Origin: a virus
DNA: 22,388 nt
Direction: 5' to 3' (one strand)
Virus record (IMG/VR): IMGVR_UViG_3300033993_001478
Span: 1 to 22,388 of that record
The translations under genes were made by a program, and so were the position numbers. Each line of letters opens with the position of its first letter. Position 1 is the stretch's first letter. Shown here piece after piece: positions 5,670-12,009 of the stretch. The notes under the pieces are model-generated. The model was not told the origin of the DNA, did not search any database, and saw nothing but the letters and a program-made list of their open reading frames with translations.

Positions 5670-6981
5670 AGTCTAACTCGCCTTCTTTATCTTTAAGGGC
5701 AAATTCAATCCGCGCCTTAGCAATTGGCAAGTATTCGGGAGTTAGCTCAATTCCAACAAAGTTAAATCCTTCATACATCGCAGCTTTGCCGGTCGAACCT
5801 GAACCAAGGAACGGGTCAAGCACAATGCCATTTGGCGGTGTTACAAGGCGCACTAGGTACTGCATCAGCGTTGTTGGTTTAACGGTTGGGTGATAATTTT
5901 GTTTTATCGGGTTGCGATCTTTGAACATTCCTTCACCCGCGTTGCCTAACCCGTGATCATATCCATAACCACTTGAACGCTTAACCTCAAACCCATCAAG
6001 CCCCTCATTGCGATCTTTCTTGCTTGCCTTCGCGCAATAAAAGAATCGGGCGGCGCTGCCGCTGTCATTGAAACCTAATCGCACTTCAGGAAAAGTTGTT
6101 GCAGATTTATTGAGTGCATTTCCGCCATAAACATTTACATTTGCACCACTCTTTTGCGTTGCCATTCCCTTGCTATCAGGAAACAAAGCCACAACCTCAT
6201 CGCTGCCATCGTGAATGAAGTTGGCAGGGAAGCGGCCTGTTGCTTGCGACATTTCACCATTGCGACCTTCGCCTGTTCCAAATCCATAAGTCACGCGCTC
6301 TTTGACACCTAATGATGGTTGCGGAACTGATGGGGGTACGCCTTCAATCCGCGACCCGTCAATGTTCAACCCGCCAGTGCCAAAGGTCAAAACATTATTG
6401 GCAACGGTGCCAATCAACGGCTTACGCGCTAGAACCATTGGTTCGTGCGCGGGCTTGAGTGCGGTGCCCCAGCCTTGCCATTGCTTCGCGGCGGCGGTTG
6501 CGGGGGCGGTGATGTTTATTTCATTTGTACCTGAACCGAAATCAGTTCCACCTTCACCATTTTCAATTCCTGAAACTTTGCCACTCATTGCTGCGCCTGT
6601 GATTCGAGTGCCAACAACCTCACGCACCGCACCCGCTTGCTTATCAATCGCCTTGCTTACATCGTGCGACTTAGGAAATCCTGACCCGTAAACCCACATA
6701 ATCTGATCACGAATTTCAAAGCCCGCATCTTCAATCGCAACTGCCATTCGGTGATAAGTGCGCGACCCTGAAAAGGCAATTAAGTGACCGCCGGGCTTTA
6801 GAACACGCAACGCCTCTTGCCAAACTTCCACATTAAAAGCAATGCCTGATGAATCCCAACTCTTACCCATAAAACCAAGCTCATAAGGTGGGTCGGTGAC
6901 GATGGAATCAATTGAATCAGCTTCCATTGTTTTCATTACCTCAAGGCAGTTGCCTTCAAATAAATTAAAGCGTTCGTTCAC
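5656..6981 (-). CDS. DNA methyltransferase, beta class (N6-adenine or N4-cytosine)
   Basis: 441-residue SAM-dependent DNA methyltransferase. Motif IV DPPY is at 30-33, followed by a specificity region containing VYGSGFPKS, then HPTVKP (364-369) and the SAM-binding motif I DPFLGSGST (389-397). The order IV, target recognition, X/I is that of beta-class enzymes methylating adenine-N6 or cytosine-N4. No restriction endonuclease partner is adjacent, so it is probably an orphan phage methylase shielding the genome or adjusting regulation. Start: the GTG at 6981 is preceded by GGGGGAG at about 4 nt and the protein starts at the conserved FNLFEGNCLEVM. The longer frame to 7029 lies over a tRNA-like structure. 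Confidence 0.92.
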   Translation of the reverse strand: MNERFNLFEGNCLEVMKTMEADSIDSIVTDPPYELGFMGKSWDSSGIAFNVEVWQEALRVLKPGGHLIAFSGSRTYHRMAVAIEDAGFEIRDQIMWVYGSGFPKSHDVSKAIDKQAGAVREVVGTRITGAAMSGKVSGIENGEGGTDFGSGTNEINITAPATAAAKQWQGWGTALKPAHEPMVLARKPLIGTVANNVLTFGTGGLNIDGSRIEGVPPSVPQPSLGVKERVTYGFGTGEGRNGEMSQATGRFPANFIHDGSDEVVALFPDSKGMATQKSGANVNVYGGNALNKSATTFPEVRLGFNDSGSAARFFYCAKASKKDRNEGLDGFEVKRSSGYGYDHGLGNAGEGMFKDRNPIKQNYHPTVKPTTLMQYLVRLVTPPNGIVLDPFLGSGSTGKAAMYEGFNFVGIELTPEYLPIAKARIEFALKDKEGELDFEPR

Positions 6982-7005
6982 ATTCTCCCCCTTTGTTTTG
7001 TAGCC

Positions 7006-7070
7006 GTGAAATGGTTGGAATCGAACCAACTGAAGGCGCTTCCCCCCGCCAACGCAAACCTGCCATTTCG
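7006..7070 (-). other. tRNA-like remnant
   Basis: The 125-nt gap before the methyltransferase holds a perfect T-arm on the minus strand (GTTGG-TTCGATT-CCAAC, 7030-7014) followed by CATTTCA, which pairs with CGAAATG (7070-7064) at 6 of 7 positions, as an acceptor stem would. A GGCG/CGCC stem sits where the anticodon arm should be, but the loop (GGGGGAAG) has no U33 and the D-arm region is only about 13 nt. It is probably a degenerate tRNA or tRNA mimic. The gap also has a 10-bp direct repeat CCCCGCCAAC (7044-7053, 7073-7082). Confidence 0.4.
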
Positions 7071-7106
7071 TTCCCCGCCAACAACGATGAAACGGGGAGA
7101 TTTAGT

Positions 7107-7553
7107 CTATTGCTTTTGTGCGCCTAATTGTGCCAAGAGTGCAGCAACTTCAGGTGTAATTCCTGCGGGTGAATCAACCACCGCAGGGGCAGGGGTATTC
7201 GCCCCGCCAATAAAGGCATTTGCCTTAGCTACTGCCGCGACATCGCCTGTTGCATCATTTAGAATCCAAGGCGCAGACTTACCTGGCTTGGCAACGCCTT
7301 GCCCGATGCGAGCTAGAACTTTTTGCCCAACCTTTGCCTTGAGTGCGTTCTTTAGTGCGACATTGAAGAACAAAACATTGTTATAGGTTTTGTTATTGTC
7401 AAGATCAACAAGATTGACTTCAATTGCATCGGTTTCGCCGTGAACTGTTTGGATTCCAACTTTGTATTCAATTGGTTCGATGATTAGTAAAGCTCCCGCA
7501 AGGTCAGCAACTTTGACACTTTCGGTGGAACTGCTTGGTGCGCTGAATGTCAT
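7107..7553 (-). CDS. Putative single-stranded-DNA-binding-like (OB-fold) protein
   Basis: 148-residue protein with a beta-rich core (LAGALLIIEPIEYKVGIQT, then IEVNLVDLDN, NVLFFNVALKNAL, GQKVLARIGQGVAKPGKSAPWIL) and an Ala/Pro-rich flexible tail ending in AALLAQLGAQKQ. Proteins with this pattern (lead-in G.LLI..P, then QG.AKPG..APW.L) recur in actinophage replication clusters as OB-fold, SSB-like proteins. I recognise the pattern but cannot confirm DNA binding. It lies between the Cas4-like nuclease and the methyltransferase, consistent with a recombination role. The ATG overlaps the stop of the preceding 50-codon gene. Confidence 0.65.
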   Translation of the reverse strand: MTFSAPSSSTESVKVADLAGALLIIEPIEYKVGIQTVHGETDAIEVNLVDLDNNKTYNNVLFFNVALKNALKAKVGQKVLARIGQGVAKPGKSAPWILNDATGDVAAVAKANAFIGGANTPAPAVVDSPAGITPEVAALLAQLGAQKQ

Positions 7554-7702
7554 TTGACATCCCCCGTTTCTGTTTGGGTGTTACTTTGGTTTTGTTGGTT
7601 TTCCAACTCTATTGGTGGCTGAAGTTCAGCCAGTTCTTTCGCTATGTCATTGATTGTTTTTGCGGGAATCCCGCAGGCGCAACCATCGGTGCAGCACATC
7701 AT
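7550..7702 (-). CDS. Small Cys-rich protein, 50 aa, unknown
   Basis: Unrecognised 50-residue protein beginning MMCCTDGCAC, four Cys within ten residues, followed by an acidic, Gln/Asn-rich tail. It is linked by ATGA overlaps both to the nuclease upstream and to the OB-like protein downstream, which strongly suggests translation. The Cys cluster could bind a metal or iron-sulfur cluster. No family recognised. Confidence 0.6.
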   Translation of the reverse strand: MMCCTDGCACGIPAKTINDIAKELAELQPPIELENQQNQSNTQTETGDVK

Positions 7703-8442
7703 TTGGCTTCCGTATCTCCATTACAGGCAACCGATAAATCGGTGCTGAATGGTCTGAAGTAGGGGCAATAATTACAATTCCGCGATGGCACCGCAGGAAT
7801 AACTGCCCACATCGTAGGTGACTTCTCAACATCAACTGTTGAAAGTAATTCATAAACATTATCTAGCCGTTGGAGTGCGCCTATGGCAATTTGCTCATCG
7901 TAAGGGTGAAGTTCCAAATACATATCCGATATTTGACCGCCCGTTGGGAGAAAGGCAAGCCCAACTTGCTTAACTTCGTGACCCTCTTGCGCCTTGCCAT
8001 AGGCGTACAACATAACCTGAATTATCTGTTGTTGGCTCGCACCGCTATTGCGCTTCTCCTTCACATTAGCGGGTGAGGTTGTTTTCCAATCAATGACAAT
8101 TCCGTTTTCCTTATCGTAGAGATCAACTGTCCCGGCAAGATTGACACGAATCTTAACCTTGCTCTCGACCTCAAAGCGATCAGGAAACTTTGCAAAGATG
8201 CCCTCTAAGTGAGAATGAATAGCAGTTCCAACTTGAGCTGCCCAATTGCCCCCACTTGATTCATTCACCTTTTCCCAATCAAGTAATTTATAGGCTAACT
8301 TGCGGGTACATTCTTGCCCCACTTCACTAGGGCCAATGTAAACCTGCTGCGAACGGGGCGAGAAAATACCCGCTTGCGTAATAATCTCGCCCAATTCGAT
8401 TGCAAGCGCCTTACTTGGAGTGTTCAAAGGTGAAAAGGTCAT
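7699..8442 (-). CDS. Cas4/RecB-like Fe-S exonuclease
   Basis: 247-residue PD-(D/E)XK nuclease. Catalytic features: H76 in the GTAIHSHLE motif, D107 (GTVDLYD), D118-x-K120 (IDWKT) and Q142..Y146 (QxxxY). Four cysteines, C45 and C223/C226/C240, are placed as in the 4Fe-4S Cas4/AddB-type nucleases. Such phage enzymes resect DNA ends for recombination or recombination-dependent replication. The protein following in the operon upstream resembles a helper domain of phage exonucleases, and a resolvase is nearby, so this forms a recombination module. There are no CRISPR genes around it, so a CRISPR role is not indicated. Confidence 0.87.
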   Translation of the reverse strand: MTFSPLNTPSKALAIELGEIITQAGIFSPRSQQVYIGPSEVGQECTRKLAYKLLDWEKVNESSGGNWAAQVGTAIHSHLEGIFAKFPDRFEVESKVKIRVNLAGTVDLYDKENGIVIDWKTTSPANVKEKRNSGASQQQIIQVMLYAYGKAQEGHEVKQVGLAFLPTGGQISDMYLELHPYDEQIAIGALQRLDNVYELLSTVDVEKSPTMWAVIPAVPSRNCNYCPYFRPFSTDLSVACNGDTEAK

Positions 8443-8445
8443 CGC

Positions 8446-8763
8446 TTATTCATCATCTCTAACAACGGTGAATCGGCGGGTAGTTGAAACTACTTCAAGC
8501 AAATCAATTACTTGAGCAGGCAGGATTTCTCGCGCCCGCTTGGTATCAAATCGCTTTGATTCAACAACCGACCATCTGACAACAGGGCGATTGCCAAACA
8601 TTCCAACCTGAGAATCGCCAAGGGCAGATTCTAAGTGTGAACGGGCAATGTCAGCTACCTCTTGCCATTCCTTAATCTTTGCCAACGCTGACTTGTATTG
8701 CTCAAGCCACGCATTTGCATCGGCATCAAAATCAACGATGCCTTTTTCTATTTCAACGGTCAC
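8446..8763 (-). CDS. Nuclease-associated helical protein
   Basis: About 105 residues. The helical segment (AWLEQYKSALAKIKEWQEVADIARSHL) followed by a small beta unit (ALGDSQVGMFGNRPVVRWSV) and a C-terminal FDTKRAREILPA helix resembles the C-terminal extension of YqaJ-type phage exonucleases, here as a separate protein next to the Cas4-like nuclease. A helper or DNA-binding role is inferred from this. An ATG at 8790 exists but lacks a Shine-Dalgarno; GTG 8763 has GGGGG 5-6 nt upstream and is preferred. Confidence 0.65.
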   Translation of the reverse strand: MTVEIEKGIVDFDADANAWLEQYKSALAKIKEWQEVADIARSHLESALGDSQVGMFGNRPVVRWSVVESKRFDTKRAREILPAQVIDLLEVVSTTRRFTVVRDDE

Positions 8764-8780
8764 TTTAACCCCCAAAGTTT

Positions 8781-9167
8781 TTAGTACCATCTTTTTTGTT
8801 TGAAATGTTGCCAGGCAGCGCAGGGGCCACCTGAACCATATTTTCTGCCGATGTAAGCAAGGGCAGCAACGGTTTGGGCTACTTCGGATTTACTCCGCTT
8901 CATCCCAAGGTTTTTAATAGTTGAATCTAACAACTGGCCCACCCCTTCGGCTGAGCTGTGAGGATTCTTTTTGTTCATCCACGCGCTTTCTTTGCCCATA
9001 AGCAAACTAAAACACCTGAAATCTTTTTTGGTAAGTAACTCGCGGGCGAGTTCCTTATGATCAACCTGCATCAGAATCGGGCGTTCTTTGTAAATGACCA
9101 ATTCAGGAATGGCAGGTGTTGGATTTATTGCTTGAACCAATAGTGAAGTCACCGTGCTAACCACCAA
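8781..9167 (-). CDS. Lytic transglycosylase-like muralytic protein
   Basis: Compact lysozyme-fold/transglycosylase domain of about 75 residues: FSLLMGKESAW (catalytic-type Glu about residue 60), SSAEGVGQLLDST, a helix QTVAALAYIGRKYGS and a final AWQHF. This fits goose-lysozyme/SLT cleavage of peptidoglycan. The N-terminus is hydrophobic (VVSTVTSLLVQA). The shown start, TTG 9167, truncates a signal-peptide-like segment: the frame stays open upstream with KRVINRIALILVV. An ATC codon at 9212 with AAGGAG 7 nt before it would give a complete signal peptide (143 residues). Placement in the early operon, far from the endolysin, is odd: it may modify the envelope rather than lyse it. Confidence 0.75.
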   Translation of the reverse strand: MVVSTVTSLLVQAINPTPAIPELVIYKERPILMQVDHKELARELLTKKDFRCFSLLMGKESAWMNKKNPHSSAEGVGQLLDSTIKNLGMKRSKSEVAQTVAALAYIGRKYGSGGPCAAWQHFKQKRWY

Positions 9168-9619
9168 GATAAGGGCGATTCGGTTGATGACTCTTTTTGT
9201 GTTTGGTTTGATTGGATTGCTCCTTCTCTAGCCGCCATTTCAACTTGAGACGCAATTTTGTAAACATATTGCGATGAACACTCAAGGGTGATGGCGATTT
9301 CGTTGGCGCTTTTGTTCTCAGATAACATTTGGCGAATTAACATCGCTTTATTTGTCAGCTTAATCTTTCGACCTCTACGGTTGATTGATCGGCGTTGGTC
9401 TGCGGTGTAACCGCCCCAAAATCCGTAAACAATGCGTTTGTCAAGTGCGTACTCCAAACATTCCTCTCTATGGATACAACTCCCGCAGATTTGCTTGAGT
9501 CGGGGCAGGCGTTCTGCCTCATCACGCTTATTGTCCGGAAAGAAATAATCTTTATCGTCAATTTGCGCACATTTGGCTTCGGTAAACTTTGGGGAATCGC
9601 TGAATATGTCAAAGTTCAT
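9149..9619 (-). CDS. WhiB-family regulator fused to a C-terminal HTH
   Basis: 156-residue WhiB-like iron-sulfur protein. Four cluster cysteines lie at C17, C45, C48 and C54 in the canonical C-xn-CxxC-x5-C arrangement, followed by the turn GFWGG (66-70) and a basic RRGRK tail. These are restricted to actinobacteria and their phages and act with sigma factors or DNA. Unusually, a further segment (about 90-126; SANEIAITLECSSQYVYKIAS) looks like a helix-turn-helix. ATG 9619 overlaps the resolvase stop; the AAGGAG next to it is too close, GGAA further upstream is the likely binding site. The 3' end overlaps the transglycosylase frame. Confidence 0.88.
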   Translation of the reverse strand: MNFDIFSDSPKFTEAKCAQIDDKDYFFPDNKRDEAERLPRLKQICGSCIHREECLEYALDKRIVYGFWGGYTADQRRSINRRGRKIKLTNKAMLIRQMLSENKSANEIAITLECSSQYVYKIASQVEMAAREGAIQSNQTQKESSTESPLSWWLAR

Positions 9620-9969
9620 CTCCTTGTTCCGTAGCCTGCTTCTCGAAGTAAATTGGTGATTTGTTCTAGCGACATAATCGCCCACCAATTCGCGGTGTTG
9701 GTGACACCAACGCCGTTAGGTTTTACAACCAAAACGCCAAAGTCTGCTTTAGCGTTTTTGGTTTCCAACTCGGTTTCTTTTAACCAAGCAGGAATCTTAT
9801 ATGTTTTGTGATTCTTAACTTCCCAAGCCAAGGCAGGGGTGCCTGTTATATCGCCAAGATCAAGTGCGCCATTTAGCGCCCTTCTTTCGGCATATGGAAA
9901 ACCGTTATCAATTAAGAATTTGACAACGGCAGTTTCCGCTGAGGTTCCCTTTGCTTTGGCTTTGGACAT
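9616..9969 (-). CDS. Hjc-like Holliday junction resolvase / PD-(D/E)XK nuclease
   Basis: 117-residue small nuclease. It begins AKGTSAETAVVKFL (conserved basic start and Glu12), followed by ALDLGDITG (Asp37 and Asp40), WEVKNHK (Glu50-x-Lys52, the catalytic pair) and a stable C-terminal domain. This is the layout of archaeal-Hjc-like and phage resolvases. It would cut branched DNA during recombination, complementing the Cas4-like nuclease. Its ATG overlaps the stop of the 27-codon gene by one base. Confidence 0.8.
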   Translation of the reverse strand: MSKAKAKGTSAETAVVKFLIDNGFPYAERRALNGALDLGDITGTPALAWEVKNHKTYKIPAWLKETELETKNAKADFGVLVVKPNGVGVTNTANWWAIMSLEQITNLLREAGYGTRR

Positions 9970-10052
9970 TAAATCTCGCCATCGTTATCAGCAAAAATGC
10001 CGACAATCGAAATGATGCTAATAATAATTACAACTAGAGCTAACCAAAACAT
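9969..10052 (-). CDS. Tiny membrane peptide, 27 aa
   Basis: 27-residue peptide consisting of one hydrophobic helix (FWLALVVIIISIISIVGIFA) and an acidic end (DNDGEI). AAGGAAA precedes its ATG by about 10 nt and the stop overlaps the resolvase start (TAATG). Probably inserts in the inner membrane. It may be a regulatory or superinfection-type peptide; the sequence says nothing more. Confidence 0.55.
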   Translation of the reverse strand: MFWLALVVIIISIISIVGIFADNDGEI

Positions 10053-10120
10053 TTGGCGTTTTCCTTTCCGTTCAAGGTCAAGGGTGACACACGCTACACC
10101 ATAAACCTTTGCGCGACACG

Positions 10121-10693
10121 CTAACGGCTAAATTGAATCTCAACCTGAAATGGTGCGCCTGTGTTTACATCAAACTTAGCTGAGAGTTCAAGGGCAGATT
10201 TGATGGCGTTGGTGGCGGTGTCAATGTTCATTGTTTCGCCTACTGCTTCGCCGTAAACATCTGCCATTGAAGTCAGATAGCCAAGGGCGTACGCGCTACC
10301 CGACCCGATGCCGTAGGTGAAATCTATTGATTGCGAAATGCCTAAATCATTGCCAATTTCAAAGATATTGCCATTGAAGGCAAGCAAGTAGGCAAAGCTC
10401 ACGCCTTCTTTTTGGTAATCGTAGCCATTGTCTTTGAACGCCTTGATAATGCTTGGAATCACCTTTCGACCCATAAACCCAACAGGGTCGGTGCCATCGT
10501 AGGCAGGCGGTTTCCAATTATACATAAGCACATCGCCGGGGCGGCAATCTCCGCAGACCCCCAAAAGGTACTTGCCAACCTTGACGATTTTGGGCGTTGA
10601 AGGCGAAATGATGCGTTTGTCACCATCGGTGATTTGGCTGTCAGCTCCAAGGATGGCAAAGCCTTTGCCCTGGTAGCCTGCAATCGTGGTCAT
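10121..10693 (-). CDS. Proteasome/HslV-like N-terminal threonine peptidase
   Basis: 190-residue Ntn hydrolase of the proteasome beta/HslV fold. Met1 is followed directly by Thr2 (MTTIAGYQG), so removal of Met exposes the nucleophile without a propeptide, as in HslV. The other catalytic positions are present: Asp18 (GADSQ, = D17), Lys35 (PKIVKV, = K33), GSGS at 130-133 (S129 region) and KFD with D175 (= D166). Expected to form rings that degrade proteins, but no ATPase (HslU, Mpa) or alpha subunit is visible here, so the partner may be a host one. First gene of the minus-strand operon, possibly translated from a leaderless mRNA. It may instead serve in prohead maturation or protein turnover. 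Confidence 0.85.
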   Translation of the reverse strand: MTTIAGYQGKGFAILGADSQITDGDKRIISPSTPKIVKVGKYLLGVCGDCRPGDVLMYNWKPPAYDGTDPVGFMGRKVIPSIIKAFKDNGYDYQKEGVSFAYLLAFNGNIFEIGNDLGISQSIDFTYGIGSGSAYALGYLTSMADVYGEAVGETMNIDTATNAIKSALELSAKFDVNTGAPFQVEIQFSR

Positions 10694-10700
10694 AGGGGCA

Positions 10701-10706
10701 ATTCTA
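10701..10706 (-). promoter_or_regulatory. -10 box for a probably leaderless mRNA
   Basis: TAGAAT on the minus strand matches the -10 consensus at five of six positions and ends 7 nt before the ATG at 10693, so transcription would start at or near the A of the start codon. No Shine-Dalgarno precedes this ATG. Leaderless mRNAs are frequent in actinobacteria. No clear -35 box is seen. Confidence 0.45.
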
Positions 10707-10796
10707 CCCGTTTGAGGGGTATTTGTGGGGTGGGTAACAGGCGGGAGCAGGTTGGAAATAGGGCAAAAATAATTGCCAAAAATGCTTGGGCGTGTC

Positions 10797-10826
10797 TTGA
10801 CACTATGTATAGACAGGTGCTAGATT
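10797..10826 (+). promoter_or_regulatory. Plus-strand promoter of the small-gene island
   Basis: Consensus TTGACA (10797-10802), an 18-nt spacer and TAGATT (10821-10826), 45 nt before the first ATG of the island. The -35 region sits in the palindrome GTGTC-TT-GACAC (10792-10803) and next to ACACTATGTATAGACAGG (10800-10817), which recurs on the minus strand at 1125-1109. A hairpin TTGGAAA/TTTCCAA (10834-10856) follows in the leader. Confidence 0.6.
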
Positions 10827-10870
10827 TGCCTTATTGGAAAACGAACGGGTTTCCAAGAAACGGAAAAGAA

Positions 10871-11077
10871 ATGAATCTCTTTCAAATCAATCGTGGCAAG
10901 TTCATTAGCACAAATGAAGAATTCCGCATTGAATACTTTATTTACAAAGGTGGCAAGTCAGAGTGGGTAATTTCTCGCAAGAATAATGACGGAAAGTATT
11001 TTTCAGCAGTAGCAGGCGCACCAACACTTGCAGATGCAAAAGCAAAGTATTTTGAAATTGTTAAGGCGGTTGCATAA
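10871..11077 (+). CDS. Small protein, 68 aa, unknown
   Basis: Unrecognised 68-residue protein starting MNLFQINRGKF. It looks like a beta sheet (FRIEYFIYKGG, EWVISRK, KYFSAVAG) followed by one helix (TLADAKAKYFEIVKAV). The frame is open upstream to 10634, over the promoter and the peptidase gene, so that extension is rejected; ATG 10871 has GGAAAAG before it. First gene of the plus-strand island. The stop overlaps the next ATG by one base. Confidence 0.75.
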   Translation: MNLFQINRGKFISTNEEFRIEYFIYKGGKSEWVISRKNNDGKYFSAVAGAPTLADAKAKYFEIVKAVA

Positions 11078-11442
11078 TGACAAAGCTATCAGGAACATTT
11101 TTAGCAGATTGGGAACCTGCTTCCGAAACTTTATATTCGGAAGCAGAACAAGGCGTTGCAGATATTGCTTACATTGCTTTAATTAACAAAATTGATAATG
11201 CTCCAAAAACAAAAAGCGGCAAATTTGGTTTTGTTGTTTCAGTTGAACTTACCGAATACGAAATTGAATTACTAAGAAATGAGGCTAAGTATCGAATGGA
11301 ATTTTGGTCACTTATTTATCAAGACTACAAATCAGATATTGATAAAAATGCTCATAAAGCAGCTAAGAAATTATTTCTTGAACTTGGCGGTGTCATTACA
11401 CAAAAGATGGCAGATCAAATGGGAATTAAGGTGGTTGCATAA
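11077..11442 (+). CDS. Hypothetical protein, 121 aa
   Basis: Unrecognised 121-residue protein. The C-terminal half is strongly helical and charged (IELLRNEAKYRMEFW, KNAHKAAKKLFLELGG); the N-terminal half is mixed. The DNA is visibly richer in A/T than the flanking operons. One-base overlaps with both neighbours indicate a co-translated unit. An interaction role is possible; no known motif. Confidence 0.75.
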   Translation: MTKLSGTFLADWEPASETLYSEAEQGVADIAYIALINKIDNAPKTKSGKFGFVVSVELTEYEIELLRNEAKYRMEFWSLIYQDYKSDIDKNAHKAAKKLFLELGGVITQKMADQMGIKVVA

Positions 11443-11684
11443 TGTTGCACTATTGCACTTGCCTAACTTGCGGCTCTAAGTTTGATGCCGTTGCCAAATT
11501 ACACGAATGTTTCAATTGCTACGAAATAAGAATGGGGTGGAAAGAAATGACTATTTACTACTGTGTGTTTTGCGATAACAAGGTTGGCAATGAGAAAGTC
11601 TGCCTGAACTGTAACGAATATAAAGGCGTTGTCACCGAAGCTGAGTTCAATCAATTCCAACTAGATTATCCGCGTGCAATATGA
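11442..11684 (+). CDS. Tandem zinc-ribbon protein, 80 aa
   Basis: 80-residue protein with eight Cys in two equivalent sets: C7-x2-C10...C23-x2-C26 and C41-x2-C44...C54-x2-C57, apparently a duplicated zinc ribbon. An internal ATG before the second ribbon (residue 36, after GGAAAGAA) could yield a separate single-ribbon protein. Function unknown, but zinc ribbons often bind nucleic acid or protein. Stop and next start share ATGA. Confidence 0.72.
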   Translation: MLHYCTCLTCGSKFDAVAKLHECFNCYEIRMGWKEMTIYYCVFCDNKVGNEKVCLNCNEYKGVVTEAEFNQFQLDYPRAI

Positions 11685-11866
11685 GCGCAATGAAATCGCT
11701 TTACCTTGACCTAACAACAGGCGTTGCCGAAATCAATCAAACTCTTGAGCAGGCATTTGACCTACAAAACGCCACCTTTGAAACAATAGATTTGGCACTT
11801 TGCCAATCAATCATCAATCTAGTTGAGATGCGAAATATGTTAAAAGAAATGGGAGCAGTAAAATGA
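11681..11866 (+). CDS. Small helical protein, 61 aa, unknown
   Basis: Unrecognised 61-residue, largely helical protein (VAEINQTLEQAFDLQ and SIINLVEMRNMLKEMG look amphipathic). Starts and ends in ATGA overlaps with its neighbours. It could form a helical hairpin or dimer. No family recognised. Confidence 0.68.
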   Translation: MSAMKSLYLDLTTGVAEINQTLEQAFDLQNATFETIDLALCQSIINLVEMRNMLKEMGAVK

Positions 11867-12009
11867 GAATGACCCGCAAATGGCGTTTAGTCAGAACCGC
11901 CTTCATCATCGTTGGCGTTTGGTTAGTAATTGAGATCGCGCAAAACCTTTGGTGGACATCTGAAGGTTACTGTTGGGGCGATGCCCTCAAGTGCGTAGGT
12001 GGTCTGTAA
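11863..12009 (+). CDS. Single-pass membrane protein, 48 aa
   Basis: 48 residues: a basic N-terminus (MRMTRKWRLVR), one hydrophobic helix (TAFIIVGVWLVIEIA), then a Trp-rich outer part with two Cys (C37, C44) that could form a disulfide outside the membrane. The positive-inside pattern predicts N-in. ATG shares ATGA with the previous stop and the TAA overlaps the next ATG. Candidate membrane-level interference protein, by inference only. Confidence 0.7.
   Translation: MRMTRKWRLVRTAFIIVGVWLVIEIAQNLWWTSEGYCWGDALKCVGGL

Noticed and set aside
5656-7029. Methyltransferase starting at 7029
   Set aside because: The extra 16 residues translate the T-arm of the tRNA-like structure; GTG at 6981 has a strong ribosome binding site.
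7699-8442. CRISPR-associated Cas4
   Set aside because: No other cas genes and no repeat-spacer array in the window; a phage recombination nuclease explains it.
10634-10870. Upstream extension of the first plus-strand island gene
   Set aside because: It overlaps the divergent promoter region and the start of the peptidase gene and has no family pattern.
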